From: Herbaspirillum sp. ST 5-3
GTDB lineage: Bacteria; Pseudomonadota; Gammaproteobacteria; Burkholderiales; Burkholderiaceae_D
Assembly: GCF_004804275.1 (NCBI RefSeq)
Contig: NZ_STGI01000012.1
Span: 1 to 64,000 of the forward strand
Direction of reading: 5' to 3'
DNA: 64,000 nucleotides
Part shown: piece after piece, positions 43,882-53,315 of the stretch
Numbering within the stretch: the first letter of the stretch is position 1
Layout of the letters: every line of letters begins with the position of its first letter
Program-made: the position numbers and the translations under genes
The notes under the pieces: generated by a model
Seen by the model: only the letters and a program-made list of their open reading frames with translations
Database searches by the model: none
What the model was told of the DNA's origin: nothing

Positions 43882-45498
43882 ATGAAACTGAAAAAGAAGA
43901 TGTTCATCTCCATGGGAGTGGTCTGTGCCCTGTTCGCCACCGCGCTGGCAGTGGCGCTCAGCGGCATGAAGGACACCGCAGAGAAGTTCGATACCTTCAT
44001 CACGAAAGACCAGGCATTCCTGAGCAGCAGCAATACCTTGTATGCGCAGGGTCTGCAGATGGGCCAGGCGCTGCGCAACATCGTTCTCGATCCCGCAAAC
44101 ACGCGAGCCTACAAGAATCTCGACGACGCGTCGCAAGGCTTCAGCGATGCATTGCGGGCGGCGCGCGACATCGCGGCCGGCGATCCCGATGCCATGCAGG
44201 CGCTGAACAGCATCGGCCAATTGCGTGAACAGCAAGCCAGGGTGCATCAGCACATCGTCAACCTGGCAAAGACGGATGCCGCCGCGGCGATCGCCTCCCT
44301 CAACAAGGACGATACGCCGCTGTGGCGCACGATGCGGGCGGACCTGATTGCCTTGCTCAAAGCGAAAAATGCCGATGTCAGCAACGCCAAAACTCGCCTC
44401 GCGGAGACGACGCGCAACCGTCTCCTGTACAGCCTCGCGCTGGCCGCCATCGCGCTGGCTGCGGGCTGCGGCATCGCGCTCTGGCTGACCCGCAATGTCA
44501 TGATGCAGCTCGGCGGCGAGCCGGACTATGCAGTGCGCGTGGCGACCGCCATCGCAGCGGGCGACCTGAGCGCGCCCATCCGGCTGGAGGACAAGGACCA
44601 AGCCAGTCTGCTCTTCGCCATGAAGACAATGCAGGACAGCCTGGCGACGCTGGTCGCCAATGTACGCATCGGCACGCACACCATCGCCACCGCGTCCAGC
44701 CAGGTCGCCGCCGGCAACCAGGAGCTGTCCGCCCGTACCGAAGAGCAGGCCAGCTCGCTCCAGCAGACTGCCGCCTCCATGGAAGAACTGACGTCCACCG
44801 TGAAGCAGAATGCGGAGTATGCGCAGCAGGCCAACCAGTTGACCCATGCCGCCTCCGGCACGGCCATCGAGGGCGGCAAGGTCGTGGCACGTGTCGTCAG
44901 CACGATGGGCTCCATCAGTGCATCGGCGCAAAAGATTGCCGACATCATCGGCGTGATCGACGCCATCGCATTCCAGACCAACATCCTCGCGCTGAATGCC
45001 GCGGTAGAAGCAGCGCGCGCCGGCGAGCAGGGACGAGGCTTCGCGGTGGTTGCGGCGGAAGTGCGCAACCTCGCGCAGCGGAGTGCGGTTGCGGCAAAGG
45101 AGATCAAGACCCTGATCGAGGACTCGGTCGACAAGGTCGGCGCGGGCAACGCGCTGGCCAGCGAGGCCGGCGCCACCATGGAAGAAGTGGTGAGGAGCGT
45201 GGCACGGGTCACCGACATCATGGCCGAGATCGACGCCGCGAGCCGGGAGCAGAGCACCGGCATCGAACAGATCAACCTGGCCTTGATGCAGATTGACCAG
45301 GTCACGCAGCAGAATGCCGCGCTGGTGGAAGAAGCCGCCTCGGCCGCGGAGTCGATGCAGAATCAGGCGGCGCAACTGGAGGTCGCGATCAGCACGTTCA
45401 AGCTGAAGCAGGAGGCGCATCGTACCGCGCACGCTTCACATCTGCCGCCGCGCGCGGCAGTCGCACCAATCCGGCTATTTCATGTGAACGCGGAATAG
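43882..45498 (+). CDS. Methyl-accepting chemotaxis protein
   Basis: A 538-residue chemoreceptor. TM1 is at about residues 10-30, a 4-helix-bundle periplasmic sensor occupies 31-190, TM2 is near 191-213, then a HAMP-like linker ([21 protein letters not shown]) and the long cytoplasmic coiled coil. The tip motif [33 protein letters not shown] is intact, and Glu/Gln pairs for methylation flank it. No C-terminal CheR-tethering pentapeptide is present. It should signal through CheA/CheW encoded elsewhere. The ligand is unknown. Confidence 0.95.
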   Translation: MKLKKKMFISMGVVCALFATALAVALSGMKDTAEKFDTFITKDQAFLSSSNTLYAQGLQMGQALRNIVLDPANTRAYKNLDDASQGFSDALRAARDIAAGDPDAMQALNSIGQLREQQARVHQHIVNLAKTDAAAAIASLNKDDTPLWRTMRADLIALLKAKNADVSNAKTRLAETTRNRLLYSLALAAIALAAGCGIALWLTRNVMMQLGGEPDYAVRVATAIAAGDLSAPIRLEDKDQASLLFAMKTMQDSLATLVANVRIGTHTIATASSQVAAGNQELSARTEEQASSLQQTAASMEELTSTVKQNAEYAQQANQLTHAASGTAIEGGKVVARVVSTMGSISASAQKIADIIGVIDAIAFQTNILALNAAVEAARAGEQGRGFAVVAAEVRNLAQRSAVAAKEIKTLIEDSVDKVGAGNALASEAGATMEEVVRSVARVTDIMAEIDAASREQSTGIEQINLALMQIDQVTQQNAALVEEAASAAESMQNQAAQLEVAISTFKLKQEAHRTAHASHLPPRAAVAPIRLFHVNAE

Positions 45499-45515
45499 CG
45501 GCGTACGCATGGCAA

Positions 45516-45541
45516 GCCGGCCTGCGATTTCCGCAGCCGGC
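45516..45541. terminator. Convergent terminator hairpin
   Basis: GCCGG-C-CTGCG pairs with CGCAG-CCGGC around ATTTC, with one bulged base. It lies between the convergent chemoreceptor and Sel1-repeat genes. There is no T-run. Confidence 0.45.
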
Positions 45542-45555
45542 CCGGGTCCGCCGCT

Positions 45556-47076
45556 TCAGCGATCCAGCATGGTGACCGCCGTCGGGCCGCGCGTGTACAT
45601 CAGGCCCAGCTTGTACTGCGCACCGGCGTGCCCGGCTTCGGCGGCCTTCTTGTACCACTTCGCCGCTTGCACCGGATCCTGCTTCACACCTTCGCCGGCG
45701 TGGTACATCAGGCCGAGGTTGAACTGCGCGTTGGTGTCACCCTGCTCGGCGGCCATCTGGTACCAGTGGGCCGCCTGCGCCAGATCCTGTTTCACGCCGA
45801 CGCCGCGCCGATACATGTTGGCAAGATTGACCTGTGCGCTCGGATAGCCTTGCTCGGCTGCCTTGCGATACCACTGGATGGCCTGCGCATAATCCTTGGG
45901 CACGCCATGCCCTTGCGCAATCAGCAGGTTGGCCATGTGATTTTCCGCGTAGGCATCGCCCTGGTAGCCGGCCTTGCGGTGCCAGTAGATCGCCTTCTCG
46001 ACATCCTGTTCGACGCCCAGGCCGCTGATGTACATGTTGCCCAGCGTGTGCTGCGCCAGCGTGTGTCCCTGCTCGGCGGCCTTGCGGAACCACTCGACCG
46101 CGCGCTCGTCATCCTTCAGCACGCCTTCGCCGTTGCCGTACATCAGGCCGAGGTGATACTGCGCGCCGGCATCGCCCTGCTCGGCGGCCCTGAGATACCA
46201 GTGCAGCGCTTCATCGAAATCCTGCTTCACGCCTTCGCCGCTGGCATACAGCAGGCCGAGATTGACCTGCGCGCCGGCGTCGCCCTGCTCGGCGGCCTTG
46301 CGGTACCACTGCACCGCCTGCGCGTAATCCTGCTTCACGCCGCGGCCATCCTTGTACATGTTGCCCATGTTGTTCTGCGCATAGGCGTTGCCCTGCTCGG
46401 CCGCCTTGCGGTACCAGTAAAGCGCCTGCCGGTAGTTCTGCGGCACGCCCTGGCCGTAGGTATACATGTTGCCAAGATTGATCTGCGCCAGCGCATGGCC
46501 TTGCTCGGCCGCCCGCGCATACCACTGCAGCGCCTGGCTGTAGTCTTGCGCCACGCCCTGGCCCTTGTTGTAGAGCAGGTTGGCGAGGTTGAACTGCAGC
46601 ACCGCGTAATCCGGCTCGGCGGTGCGGCGATACGGCGGCAATTCCTGCTCGTCGTCCTGCGCCGTGCCTTCGCCGTTGTCGTAACGAATTCCCTGGTTGA
46701 CCGGCGCGCTGGTATAGCCCTGGTCCGCCGCCTTGCGGTACCAGTACACCGCCAGCTTCTGGTTGTGCGACACGCCTTGCCCCAGCGTGTACAGGTTGCC
46801 GAGGTTGATCTGCGCAATCGGATGTCCTTGCTCGGCCGACTTGCGATACAACTTCGCCGCCTGCGCGTAATCCTGGTTCACGCCCTCGCCGCGCTCGTAC
46901 ATCCAGGCGAGGTGATATTGCGCGCGCGGATCGCCCTGCTCGGCGAGCGACTTCCACTCGCCGGCGGCGGTATTGAAATCGTTCTTGTTGTAGGCGGCGA
47001 GACCCTCGGAAAACCCGGCGTGGGCCGAGACGGAGAACAGGGCGGTGACGAAAAAGGGAATGAGGTATTGGCGCAT
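45556..47076 (-). CDS. Exported Sel1-like repeat protein
   Basis: A 506-residue protein with a signal peptide (cleavage near residue 20, SAHA) followed by twelve Sel1-type repeats of about 36 residues and a partial thirteenth. The repeat pattern is A-Q-x2-L-G-x-M-Y-x-x-G-x-G-V-x-x-D-x2-x-A-x-x-W-Y-R-K-A-A-E-Q-G. The third repeat is degenerate (NEGT with Asp/Glu-rich middle). Such proteins form solenoid scaffolds in signalling or envelope assembly. It is convergent with a chemoreceptor gene. A partner cannot be named. Confidence 0.88.
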   Translation of the reverse strand: MRQYLIPFFVTALFSVSAHAGFSEGLAAYNKNDFNTAAGEWKSLAEQGDPRAQYHLAWMYERGEGVNQDYAQAAKLYRKSAEQGHPIAQINLGNLYTLGQGVSHNQKLAVYWYRKAADQGYTSAPVNQGIRYDNGEGTAQDDEQELPPYRRTAEPDYAVLQFNLANLLYNKGQGVAQDYSQALQWYARAAEQGHALAQINLGNMYTYGQGVPQNYRQALYWYRKAAEQGNAYAQNNMGNMYKDGRGVKQDYAQAVQWYRKAAEQGDAGAQVNLGLLYASGEGVKQDFDEALHWYLRAAEQGDAGAQYHLGLMYGNGEGVLKDDERAVEWFRKAAEQGHTLAQHTLGNMYISGLGVEQDVEKAIYWHRKAGYQGDAYAENHMANLLIAQGHGVPKDYAQAIQWYRKAAEQGYPSAQVNLANMYRRGVGVKQDLAQAAHWYQMAAEQGDTNAQFNLGLMYHAGEGVKQDPVQAAKWYKKAAEAGHAGAQYKLGLMYTRGPTAVTMLDR

Positions 47077-47228
47077 GATTGAAATGGTTGTCGTTGAGTC
47101 GTTGCCTGATATTAAAACGACAATGTGGCAAGCGCCGGGCCGATGCTCTGACTACCGAGGCCAAATGCTTGGCTTGATAAGCCAGCAAATGAACCTTCCA
47201 CCGGCCGCAATCCCGCATGGCGCCTTGC

Positions 47229-47246
47229 GTTTGACAAATGTCAAAC
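47229..47246. promoter_or_regulatory. Palindromic operator upstream of the GMC gene
   Basis: GTTTGACA-AA-TGTCAAAC is a perfect eight-base inverted repeat with a two-base spacer. It is 120 bases before the GMC oxidoreductase ATG and includes a TTGACA. A MalT-like regulator gene follows the GMC gene and may bind here, or a different regulator may. Confidence 0.55.
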
Positions 47247-47366
47247 AAACGCCGCATGCATCCTCTCGGCGATTCCATCCTTTTTGATGGTGACGATCGG
47301 CCCTGCTGTTTCTAGTATGGGATCGACGCTGCATGCGCATTACATCAACAAGAGGAGACAACAACC

Positions 47367-49040
47367 ATGTTCGATTACATCATCGTCGGTGGAGGCTCGG
47401 CCGGCTGCGTGCTGGCGTCGCGCCTGAGCGAAGACCCGGAGGTCAGCGTATGCCTGCTGGAAGCCGGTCCGCGCGATACGCATCCCATGATTCATATGCC
47501 GCTCGGCATACTCTGGATGATGCGCAGCAAGGTGCTGAACTGGCATTACCGCACCCGCAACGAACCGGCGCTGGCCGGCCGCGCGCTGTACTGGCCGTCG
47601 GGCCGTACACTGGGCGGCAGCAGTTCCAGCAACGCGATGATCTACATGCGCGGGCATCCGAGCGACTATGATGCGTGGGCGGCGCTGGGCAATCCCGGCT
47701 GGTCATTCAAGGAGGTCCTGCCTTACTTCAAGCGCGCGCAGAATCAGGAGCGCGGCGCTTCCGAACTGCACGGGGTCGGCGGCCCGCTGAATGTGGCGGA
47801 CGTCCGCACGCCGAACGTGTTGTCGCGCACCTTCATCCAGGCGGGCATCCAGGCCGGCATTCCCTACAACGAGGATTTCAACGGCAAGGAACAGGAAGGC
47901 ATCGGCCTGTACCAGTTAACGCAAATCAAGGGCCGCCGCTGCAGCGCCGCGCGCGCCTATCTGCGCCCCGCCCGCAACCGTCCCAACCTGAGCGTGATCA
48001 CCGAGGCGCACGCCTGTCGCGTGTTGTTTCGCGGCGCCACCGCCATCGGCGTCGAATATCGCCGGCACGGACAGCTCAAGCAGGTGCATGCCAGGCGCGA
48101 AGTGATCCTGAGCGCCGGCGCGATCCAGAGCCCGAAGCTGCTCATGCTGTCGGGCATCGGCGATGCCGCGGATCTGGCATCGGCCGGCATCACGGTGCGC
48201 AAGCATTTGCCCGGCGTCGGCAAGAATCTGCAGGATCATCTCGACGTGATCGTCGTTCATACCTGCACCAAGGCGGTGTCCTGGGGCATCACCTTGCGCA
48301 ACAGTCTGCGCGGCGCATGGGACGCGCTGCGTTACCTGGTCGCGGGCCGCGGCATGTACACCACCAACGGCGCCGAGGGATGCGCCTTTGCCAGGAGCTC
48401 GCCGCAGGAAGCGATCCCCGACCTGCAGTTCCATTTCACGCCGGCACGCCTGTCGCAGCATGGCCGCGATTTCCGCTTTCTGCTGGGCGAAGGCTATTCG
48501 CTGCATGTCTGCAATCTGCGTCCGAAGAGTCGCGGCGAGATTCGCCTCGCCGGCAGCGACCCGCTGGCCAAGCCGGATATCGTCGCCAACTACCTGTCCG
48601 ATCCGGAAGACATGGAACACATGGTGAAAGGCGTGAAACTCGCGCGCAAGATTCTTGCCGCGCCCGCCTTCGACCACTTTCGCGGCGTCGAACTGATTCC
48701 GGATGCACCCTTGGCAAGCGATGACGATATACGCGACTTCATCCGGCGCCGTGCGGAAACCATCTACCACCCGGTCGGCACCTGCAAGATGGGCGATGAT
48801 CCGATGTCGGTGGTGGATGCCGAACTGCGCGTGCACGGCATGCAAGGGCTGCGCGTGGTGGATGCGTCGATCATGCCGCTTTTGATCGGGGGCAATACCA
48901 ATGCGCCGACGATGATGATCGCGGAAAAGGCGAGCGACATGATCAAGCAGGCGCGCAAGACAGTCACCCGCGAGAGCCTTGCATCGCTGCAAATACAGGA
49001 AACGGAAGCCGTGATTTCCCGCATGCGCACATCCCATTGA
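47367..49040 (+). CDS. GMC-family oxidoreductase (alcohol/choline dehydrogenase type)
   Basis: A 557-residue FAD enzyme. The Rossmann FAD motif is YIIVGGGSAGCVLASRLSE, the GMC signature is GRTLGGSSSSNAMIYMRGH, and the C-terminal catalytic His/Asn region is TIYHPVGTCKMG with GGNTNAPTMMI. It likely oxidises an aliphatic or aromatic alcohol to an aldehyde. A GAGGAG ribosome site lies 10 bases before the ATG. A MalT-like regulator follows by 57 bases on the same strand. The context resembles alcohol dehydrogenase AlkJ with its LuxR-like regulator, but no alkane hydroxylase is here. Confidence 0.93.
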   Translation: MFDYIIVGGGSAGCVLASRLSEDPEVSVCLLEAGPRDTHPMIHMPLGILWMMRSKVLNWHYRTRNEPALAGRALYWPSGRTLGGSSSSNAMIYMRGHPSDYDAWAALGNPGWSFKEVLPYFKRAQNQERGASELHGVGGPLNVADVRTPNVLSRTFIQAGIQAGIPYNEDFNGKEQEGIGLYQLTQIKGRRCSAARAYLRPARNRPNLSVITEAHACRVLFRGATAIGVEYRRHGQLKQVHARREVILSAGAIQSPKLLMLSGIGDAADLASAGITVRKHLPGVGKNLQDHLDVIVVHTCTKAVSWGITLRNSLRGAWDALRYLVAGRGMYTTNGAEGCAFARSSPQEAIPDLQFHFTPARLSQHGRDFRFLLGEGYSLHVCNLRPKSRGEIRLAGSDPLAKPDIVANYLSDPEDMEHMVKGVKLARKILAAPAFDHFRGVELIPDAPLASDDDIRDFIRRRAETIYHPVGTCKMGDDPMSVVDAELRVHGMQGLRVVDASIMPLLIGGNTNAPTMMIAEKASDMIKQARKTVTRESLASLQIQETEAVISRMRTSH

Positions 49041-49097
49041 GAGGAAGGGTGGTGATATGCTCTTCGCGTCACCACCAACATTGCGCGCGTGTTACCC

Positions 49098-51803
49098 ATG
49101 AGCGAGCCGGCTCCCGCCACGCACCTGAACCCGACCAAGTTCCATCCGCCTCCGCCGAGCGGGACAGGCGTGCCGCGCGCACGCCTGCTGGCACAGCTGG
49201 AGCAGGCGGCGAATGTGCATCTGGTCCTGCTGCTGGCGCCGGCCGGCTATGGCAAGACCACGCTGATGGGTCAATGGATGGAGCGCATTCTGCGCAACGG
49301 CGGGCAGGCGAGCTGGCTGACGCTGGATGCCGCCGACAACGACCCGGCCCGCCTGCTGTGCTATCTGCAGGGCGCCCTGCGTGAATGGATGACGCTCGCG
49401 CTCGGCGCGGACGAGTCGGCGCACGCCGCGTCTGCCGACTGGATGTCGCTGCTGGACCGCATCGGCCCGGATGCGCCGCAGCTCACCCTGTTTATCGATG
49501 AGTTCGAACACCTGAACGCCGGGCCGACACAGCGCATGGTGCGCCTGCTGGCCGAGCGCCTGCCGCGCCGCGTGCGGCTGGTGATTTCCAGCCGCGACAA
49601 GCCGCCCGGGCTGGAGCGTTTCCGCCTGCGCGGCGAGTTGCTCGAACTGACTGCCGCGACGCTCAGCTTCGACGCCGCCGAAACCCAGCGCTTCTTCAGC
49701 AGCCGCATCGCCGAGCCGCTGGGCAACTGGGTGATCGACAAGATGCAGTCGGTCACCAACGGCTGGCCCGCCGCATTGCAGCTGACGGCCCTGGCGGCGC
49801 GCACGCGCGACGACGTCGAGCGCTACGCCAGCGACTTGTCCGGCAGCCTCGCGAATATCGCCGATTACCTCGCCGAGGATGTGCTGCATGCGCAGGCCGA
49901 GGACATCCGGAATTTCTTGCTGGAGACCTGCTGCTTTCCGCGCCTGAGCGCGGCGGTGTGCGATGCCGCAACCGGGCGCAGCGACAGCCAGCGCATGCTG
50001 CGCTACCTGGAGCGGCACGGCCTGTTCACGGCGCCGCTCGACACCGGCGGCACCTGGTATCGCTACCATCCCCTGTTTTCCGCTTTCCTGCAGAACCAGC
50101 AGGCGCATGCGCTGGCGGCCGAGCAGATCGTGGCGATCCATCGCGGCGCGGCGCGCTGGTTCTCGCGTCACGGTATGGCGATCGAAGCGGTCGACCTGTG
50201 GCTGCTGGCCGGCGACAGTGCGGCAGCGATCCGCGAGATGAGTGCCTGCGCCTACGAGCTCGTGATGCAGGCGCAATTCAGCACCATCCTGCGCTGGATC
50301 GAACGGCTCGATGATGCGGCGCTGGCCGCGGCCGGCCCGCAACTGGCGCTCGCGGTCGCCTGGGCCTACGGTTTCGCCGGCGAGCCGGAGGCGGCAACGC
50401 AGTGGCTGGAATCGCTGCGGCAGGCGGTGCCGGCAGATGGTGCGGACTCGCCCTTGCAGCAGGAAGTGGTCGCCCTGGAAGCGGCGCTCCTGGCATTGCG
50501 CGGCGAGGTACGTTCCGCGCTGGCGCTGGGCCTTCTGCATTGGGACAAGGCCGGCGCGCGACGCGGCTTCGCGGCCGGCGCGCTGGCCAATGTCGTTTCC
50601 TATTGCCTGATGCTGCAGGGCGAGTTTGCCCGCGCGCGCCAATTTTCCGACGAGGCACGCCTGTGCAATGAAGAGGTCGGCAGCGCGCTCGGACTCGGCT
50701 ATGCCTTGTCGATGTCCGGCCTGATCGAAGCCAGCCAGGGCAAGCTGGATCAGGCGCTGCAGCAGTTCCGCGAAGTCGACCGCGTGGCGGCAATCAAGCT
50801 GCGCCATCCCTGGTTCGAGCCGACTCACATGAGCGTGGCCTCGGTCGGACTGATCGCCAGCGTGCTGTACGAGAAGGACCGGCTGGACGAGGCGGACGAA
50901 CTGTTGCAGCGCTATTTTCCGCTGGTCGCGCGCCAGCCATCGATCGACATGCTGCTGCTCAGTCATGTGGTGCGCACGCGCATCAAGATGGCCCAAGGCG
51001 ACGTCGATGCGGCGCTCGAAACGCTGCAACTGGCCGAGCGCAATTGCAGCGCGAGCTGGCGGCTCGGCCCTTCGCGCCGCATCATCGAATGGGAGCGCAT
51101 CCGCATCGATTTGCTCACCGGGCGCAGCGAACGCGCCTTGTCGCGCGCCGTCATCGCCGAGCGCGCCGAGGCGGAGCAGCCCGCGCAGCAGGGCGCCAGC
51201 TACGTGGAAGAATTGTTCGGACGCGGCATCGAGGCCATGCGCTGCGCGATCGCGGCCGGCCGCCATGAGGATGCGCTGGCGCGGCTGGCGCCGGAAATCG
51301 CACGCGCCTCAGCCAGCGGCCGGCGCTGGCGCCAGCTCAAGCTGACGCTGCTGCAGACACTTGCGCTCGATGCGCGAGGTGCGCGCAGGGAAGCGCAGGC
51401 GACGCTGGTGCATGCCTTGCAGCTCGGTGCGCAAATTGGCGCGCGGCGCAGTTTCGTCGACGAGGGAAAACGAATCGACGCACTGCTGCGCGAACTCCCG
51501 GCGCAAGAACTGGCAAGCCTGCCCGACGCCGAGAACCTCCTTCGCTACTGGCGCGACCTGCGCGGCGACGTCGGTGCAACGGGAAGCGCGCATGCCTTGC
51601 TACAGGCGAACCTGAGCGATCGCGAGCTGGCCATCCTGCGTCTGCTCGCGGTCGGCATGGGCAATGAGCAAGTGGCGAAAAGCGTCTTCCTGTCGGTCAA
51701 CACCGTCAAATGGCATATCCGCCGCATTCTGGAAAAACTCGACGCGCGCAATCGCAGCGAAGCGGTGTTCATCGCGCGCCGCCACGGCATGATCGACGTC
51801 TGA
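49098..51803 (+). CDS. MalT-like LuxR-family ATP-binding regulator
   Basis: A 901-residue large ATP-binding LuxR regulator, the same length as MalT. The N-terminal NTPase has Walker A LLLAPAGYGKTTL and Walker B LTLFIDEFEHL. The middle is a TPR-like solenoid (about residues 350-800). The C-terminal LuxR helix-turn-helix is LSDRELAILRLLAVGMGNEQVAKSV followed by SVNTVKWHIRRIL. The ATG at 49098 has the first good family match; a GTG three codons earlier is possible. It lies downstream of a GMC oxidoreductase, a plausible target, and ends directly against D-serine dehydratase. Confidence 0.92.
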   Translation: MSEPAPATHLNPTKFHPPPPSGTGVPRARLLAQLEQAANVHLVLLLAPAGYGKTTLMGQWMERILRNGGQASWLTLDAADNDPARLLCYLQGALREWMTLALGADESAHAASADWMSLLDRIGPDAPQLTLFIDEFEHLNAGPTQRMVRLLAERLPRRVRLVISSRDKPPGLERFRLRGELLELTAATLSFDAAETQRFFSSRIAEPLGNWVIDKMQSVTNGWPAALQLTALAARTRDDVERYASDLSGSLANIADYLAEDVLHAQAEDIRNFLLETCCFPRLSAAVCDAATGRSDSQRMLRYLERHGLFTAPLDTGGTWYRYHPLFSAFLQNQQAHALAAEQIVAIHRGAARWFSRHGMAIEAVDLWLLAGDSAAAIREMSACAYELVMQAQFSTILRWIERLDDAALAAAGPQLALAVAWAYGFAGEPEAATQWLESLRQAVPADGADSPLQQEVVALEAALLALRGEVRSALALGLLHWDKAGARRGFAAGALANVVSYCLMLQGEFARARQFSDEARLCNEEVGSALGLGYALSMSGLIEASQGKLDQALQQFREVDRVAAIKLRHPWFEPTHMSVASVGLIASVLYEKDRLDEADELLQRYFPLVARQPSIDMLLLSHVVRTRIKMAQGDVDAALETLQLAERNCSASWRLGPSRRIIEWERIRIDLLTGRSERALSRAVIAERAEAEQPAQQGASYVEELFGRGIEAMRCAIAAGRHEDALARLAPEIARASASGRRWRQLKLTLLQTLALDARGARREAQATLVHALQLGAQIGARRSFVDEGKRIDALLRELPAQELASLPDAENLLRYWRDLRGDVGATGSAHALLQANLSDRELAILRLLAVGMGNEQVAKSVFLSVNTVKWHIRRILEKLDARNRSEAVFIARRHGMIDV

Positions 51804-53129
51804 TCACGTGCCGGCAAGCTGCCTTCCGCGTGCGAGGAAGCGCCGATACTCTTCGTCGGGCACAAACAATCCGCCGGTGGTCCACAACAGATGCACCGCC
51901 TGCGCCATCCGGTGTTCCAGCTTGTTCTGCTGCAGGTAGTGCCGGCCGGCCTCGGTGTTCAGCAACATCCCCGGTCCGCCGATACCGGCGGCGGCCGACG
52001 GTTCGATGCGCATGCCTTCGCTGTCGTGCAGCAGGGCAAGCTGACGGTACAGGCTGTCATCGTCGACCGTGAAAATGCCGGACAGGAGCGGCGTCATCAT
52101 CTGCACCGCCAGTTCCGATGCCTTCGCCACTGCCAGTCCATCCGCATCAGTGCGATTGTCGAGGCCGAGATCATAGACGGTGATGCCGGGACGTTCGGGA
52201 TGGCTCATCTGCGCCAGCACACAGGGCGAGGCCGTCGGCTCGGCAAAGAAGCAATGCACATCGTCGCCGAACACATGCTTGAGCCCGAAGCTGATACCGG
52301 AAGGCGCGCCGCCCACGCCGCAGGGCAGGTACACGAACAAGGGCGTATCGCGACCGACAGCGATACCGGCCTGATGCAACTGTTGGCGCAAGCGCAGCGC
52401 GGCCACGCTATAGCCAAGAAACAGTGACAGCGAGCGCTCGTCGTCCACGAAGTAGCTGAAGGTATCGCCTTGCGCCGCGCGGCGTCCTGCCTCGACCGCT
52501 TCGCCGTAGTCGCCCGCATGTTCGACTACTTCGACACCGCGCTGCCGCAGGCGTTCCTTCTTCCACTGCTTGGCATCTGCCGACATGTGCACCTGCGCCC
52601 GAAAGCCGAGCGCGGAAGCGATCACGCCGATGCTCAGGCCGAGATTGCCGGTGGAGCCGACCGCCACGGTGTAACGTGCGAAGACCTGACGCGCGGGCGG
52701 CTCCGCCAGCACGGCGTAATCGCCCGCCATGTCGATCAGGCCGTGTTCCAGCGCGATGCGTTCGGCGAACTCCAGCACTTCGTGGATGCCGCCGCGCGCC
52801 TTGATCGATCCGGCGATCGGCAGCGCGTGATCACCCTTGATGAACCACTTGCCGGCGGTGGTCGTGTTCATCATGGCGCGCTGCAGATGCGGAACCGGGA
52901 TCAGACTGGATTCGACCAAGCCGGCGCTTGCAGCGGTTTCGGGAAAGAGTTTGAGCAGCAGCGGCGCAAACCGATGCCAGCGCGCTTCGGCGGCCTCGAT
53001 TGCGTCGAAGCCGATCGGCATCGCGTGCAGTGCGTCGGCTGCCGGCTGCCGCGCGGGATTCAGCCAGAGGCAGGGCATCTTCGCACTGAGCGTGCGATCG
53101 ATTTCATCAAGAGGCGTTGTCGGCATCAT
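51804..53129 (-). CDS. dsdA: D-serine dehydratase (DsdA)
   Basis: A 441-residue PLP enzyme converting D-serine to pyruvate and ammonia, almost exactly the length of E. coli DsdA. The PLP lysine is in HALPIAGSIKARGGIHEVLE. The glycine loop GSTGNLGLSIGVI and the C-terminal GIGGPGMLLN support the family, and FVYLPCGVGGAPSG binds the cofactor phosphate. It converges on the MalT-like regulator with no gap. No dsdX permease or DsdC regulator is adjacent. Confidence 0.94.
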   Translation of the reverse strand: MMPTTPLDEIDRTLSAKMPCLWLNPARQPAADALHAMPIGFDAIEAAEARWHRFAPLLLKLFPETAASAGLVESSLIPVPHLQRAMMNTTTAGKWFIKGDHALPIAGSIKARGGIHEVLEFAERIALEHGLIDMAGDYAVLAEPPARQVFARYTVAVGSTGNLGLSIGVIASALGFRAQVHMSADAKQWKKERLRQRGVEVVEHAGDYGEAVEAGRRAAQGDTFSYFVDDERSLSLFLGYSVAALRLRQQLHQAGIAVGRDTPLFVYLPCGVGGAPSGISFGLKHVFGDDVHCFFAEPTASPCVLAQMSHPERPGITVYDLGLDNRTDADGLAVAKASELAVQMMTPLLSGIFTVDDDSLYRQLALLHDSEGMRIEPSAAAGIGGPGMLLNTEAGRHYLQQNKLEHRMAQAVHLLWTTGGLFVPDEEYRRFLARGRQLAGT

Positions 53130-53315
53130 TCATCCTTGTGAAGAAGTGTCAGGATAATTGATCCAGGTCGAGCCTGCCCGCGTCCTTTCTTCCCCTTCTT
53201 TAAACCCCCGGCGGTTTTGCTGGTCTTAATTCGCTGGGACGCCAACAGGTTTGCCGGAGGGAACCGGATTTCTGCCAGGACAGAGGATTCCCATCAACGT
53301 GCATCGGAATGCGGC

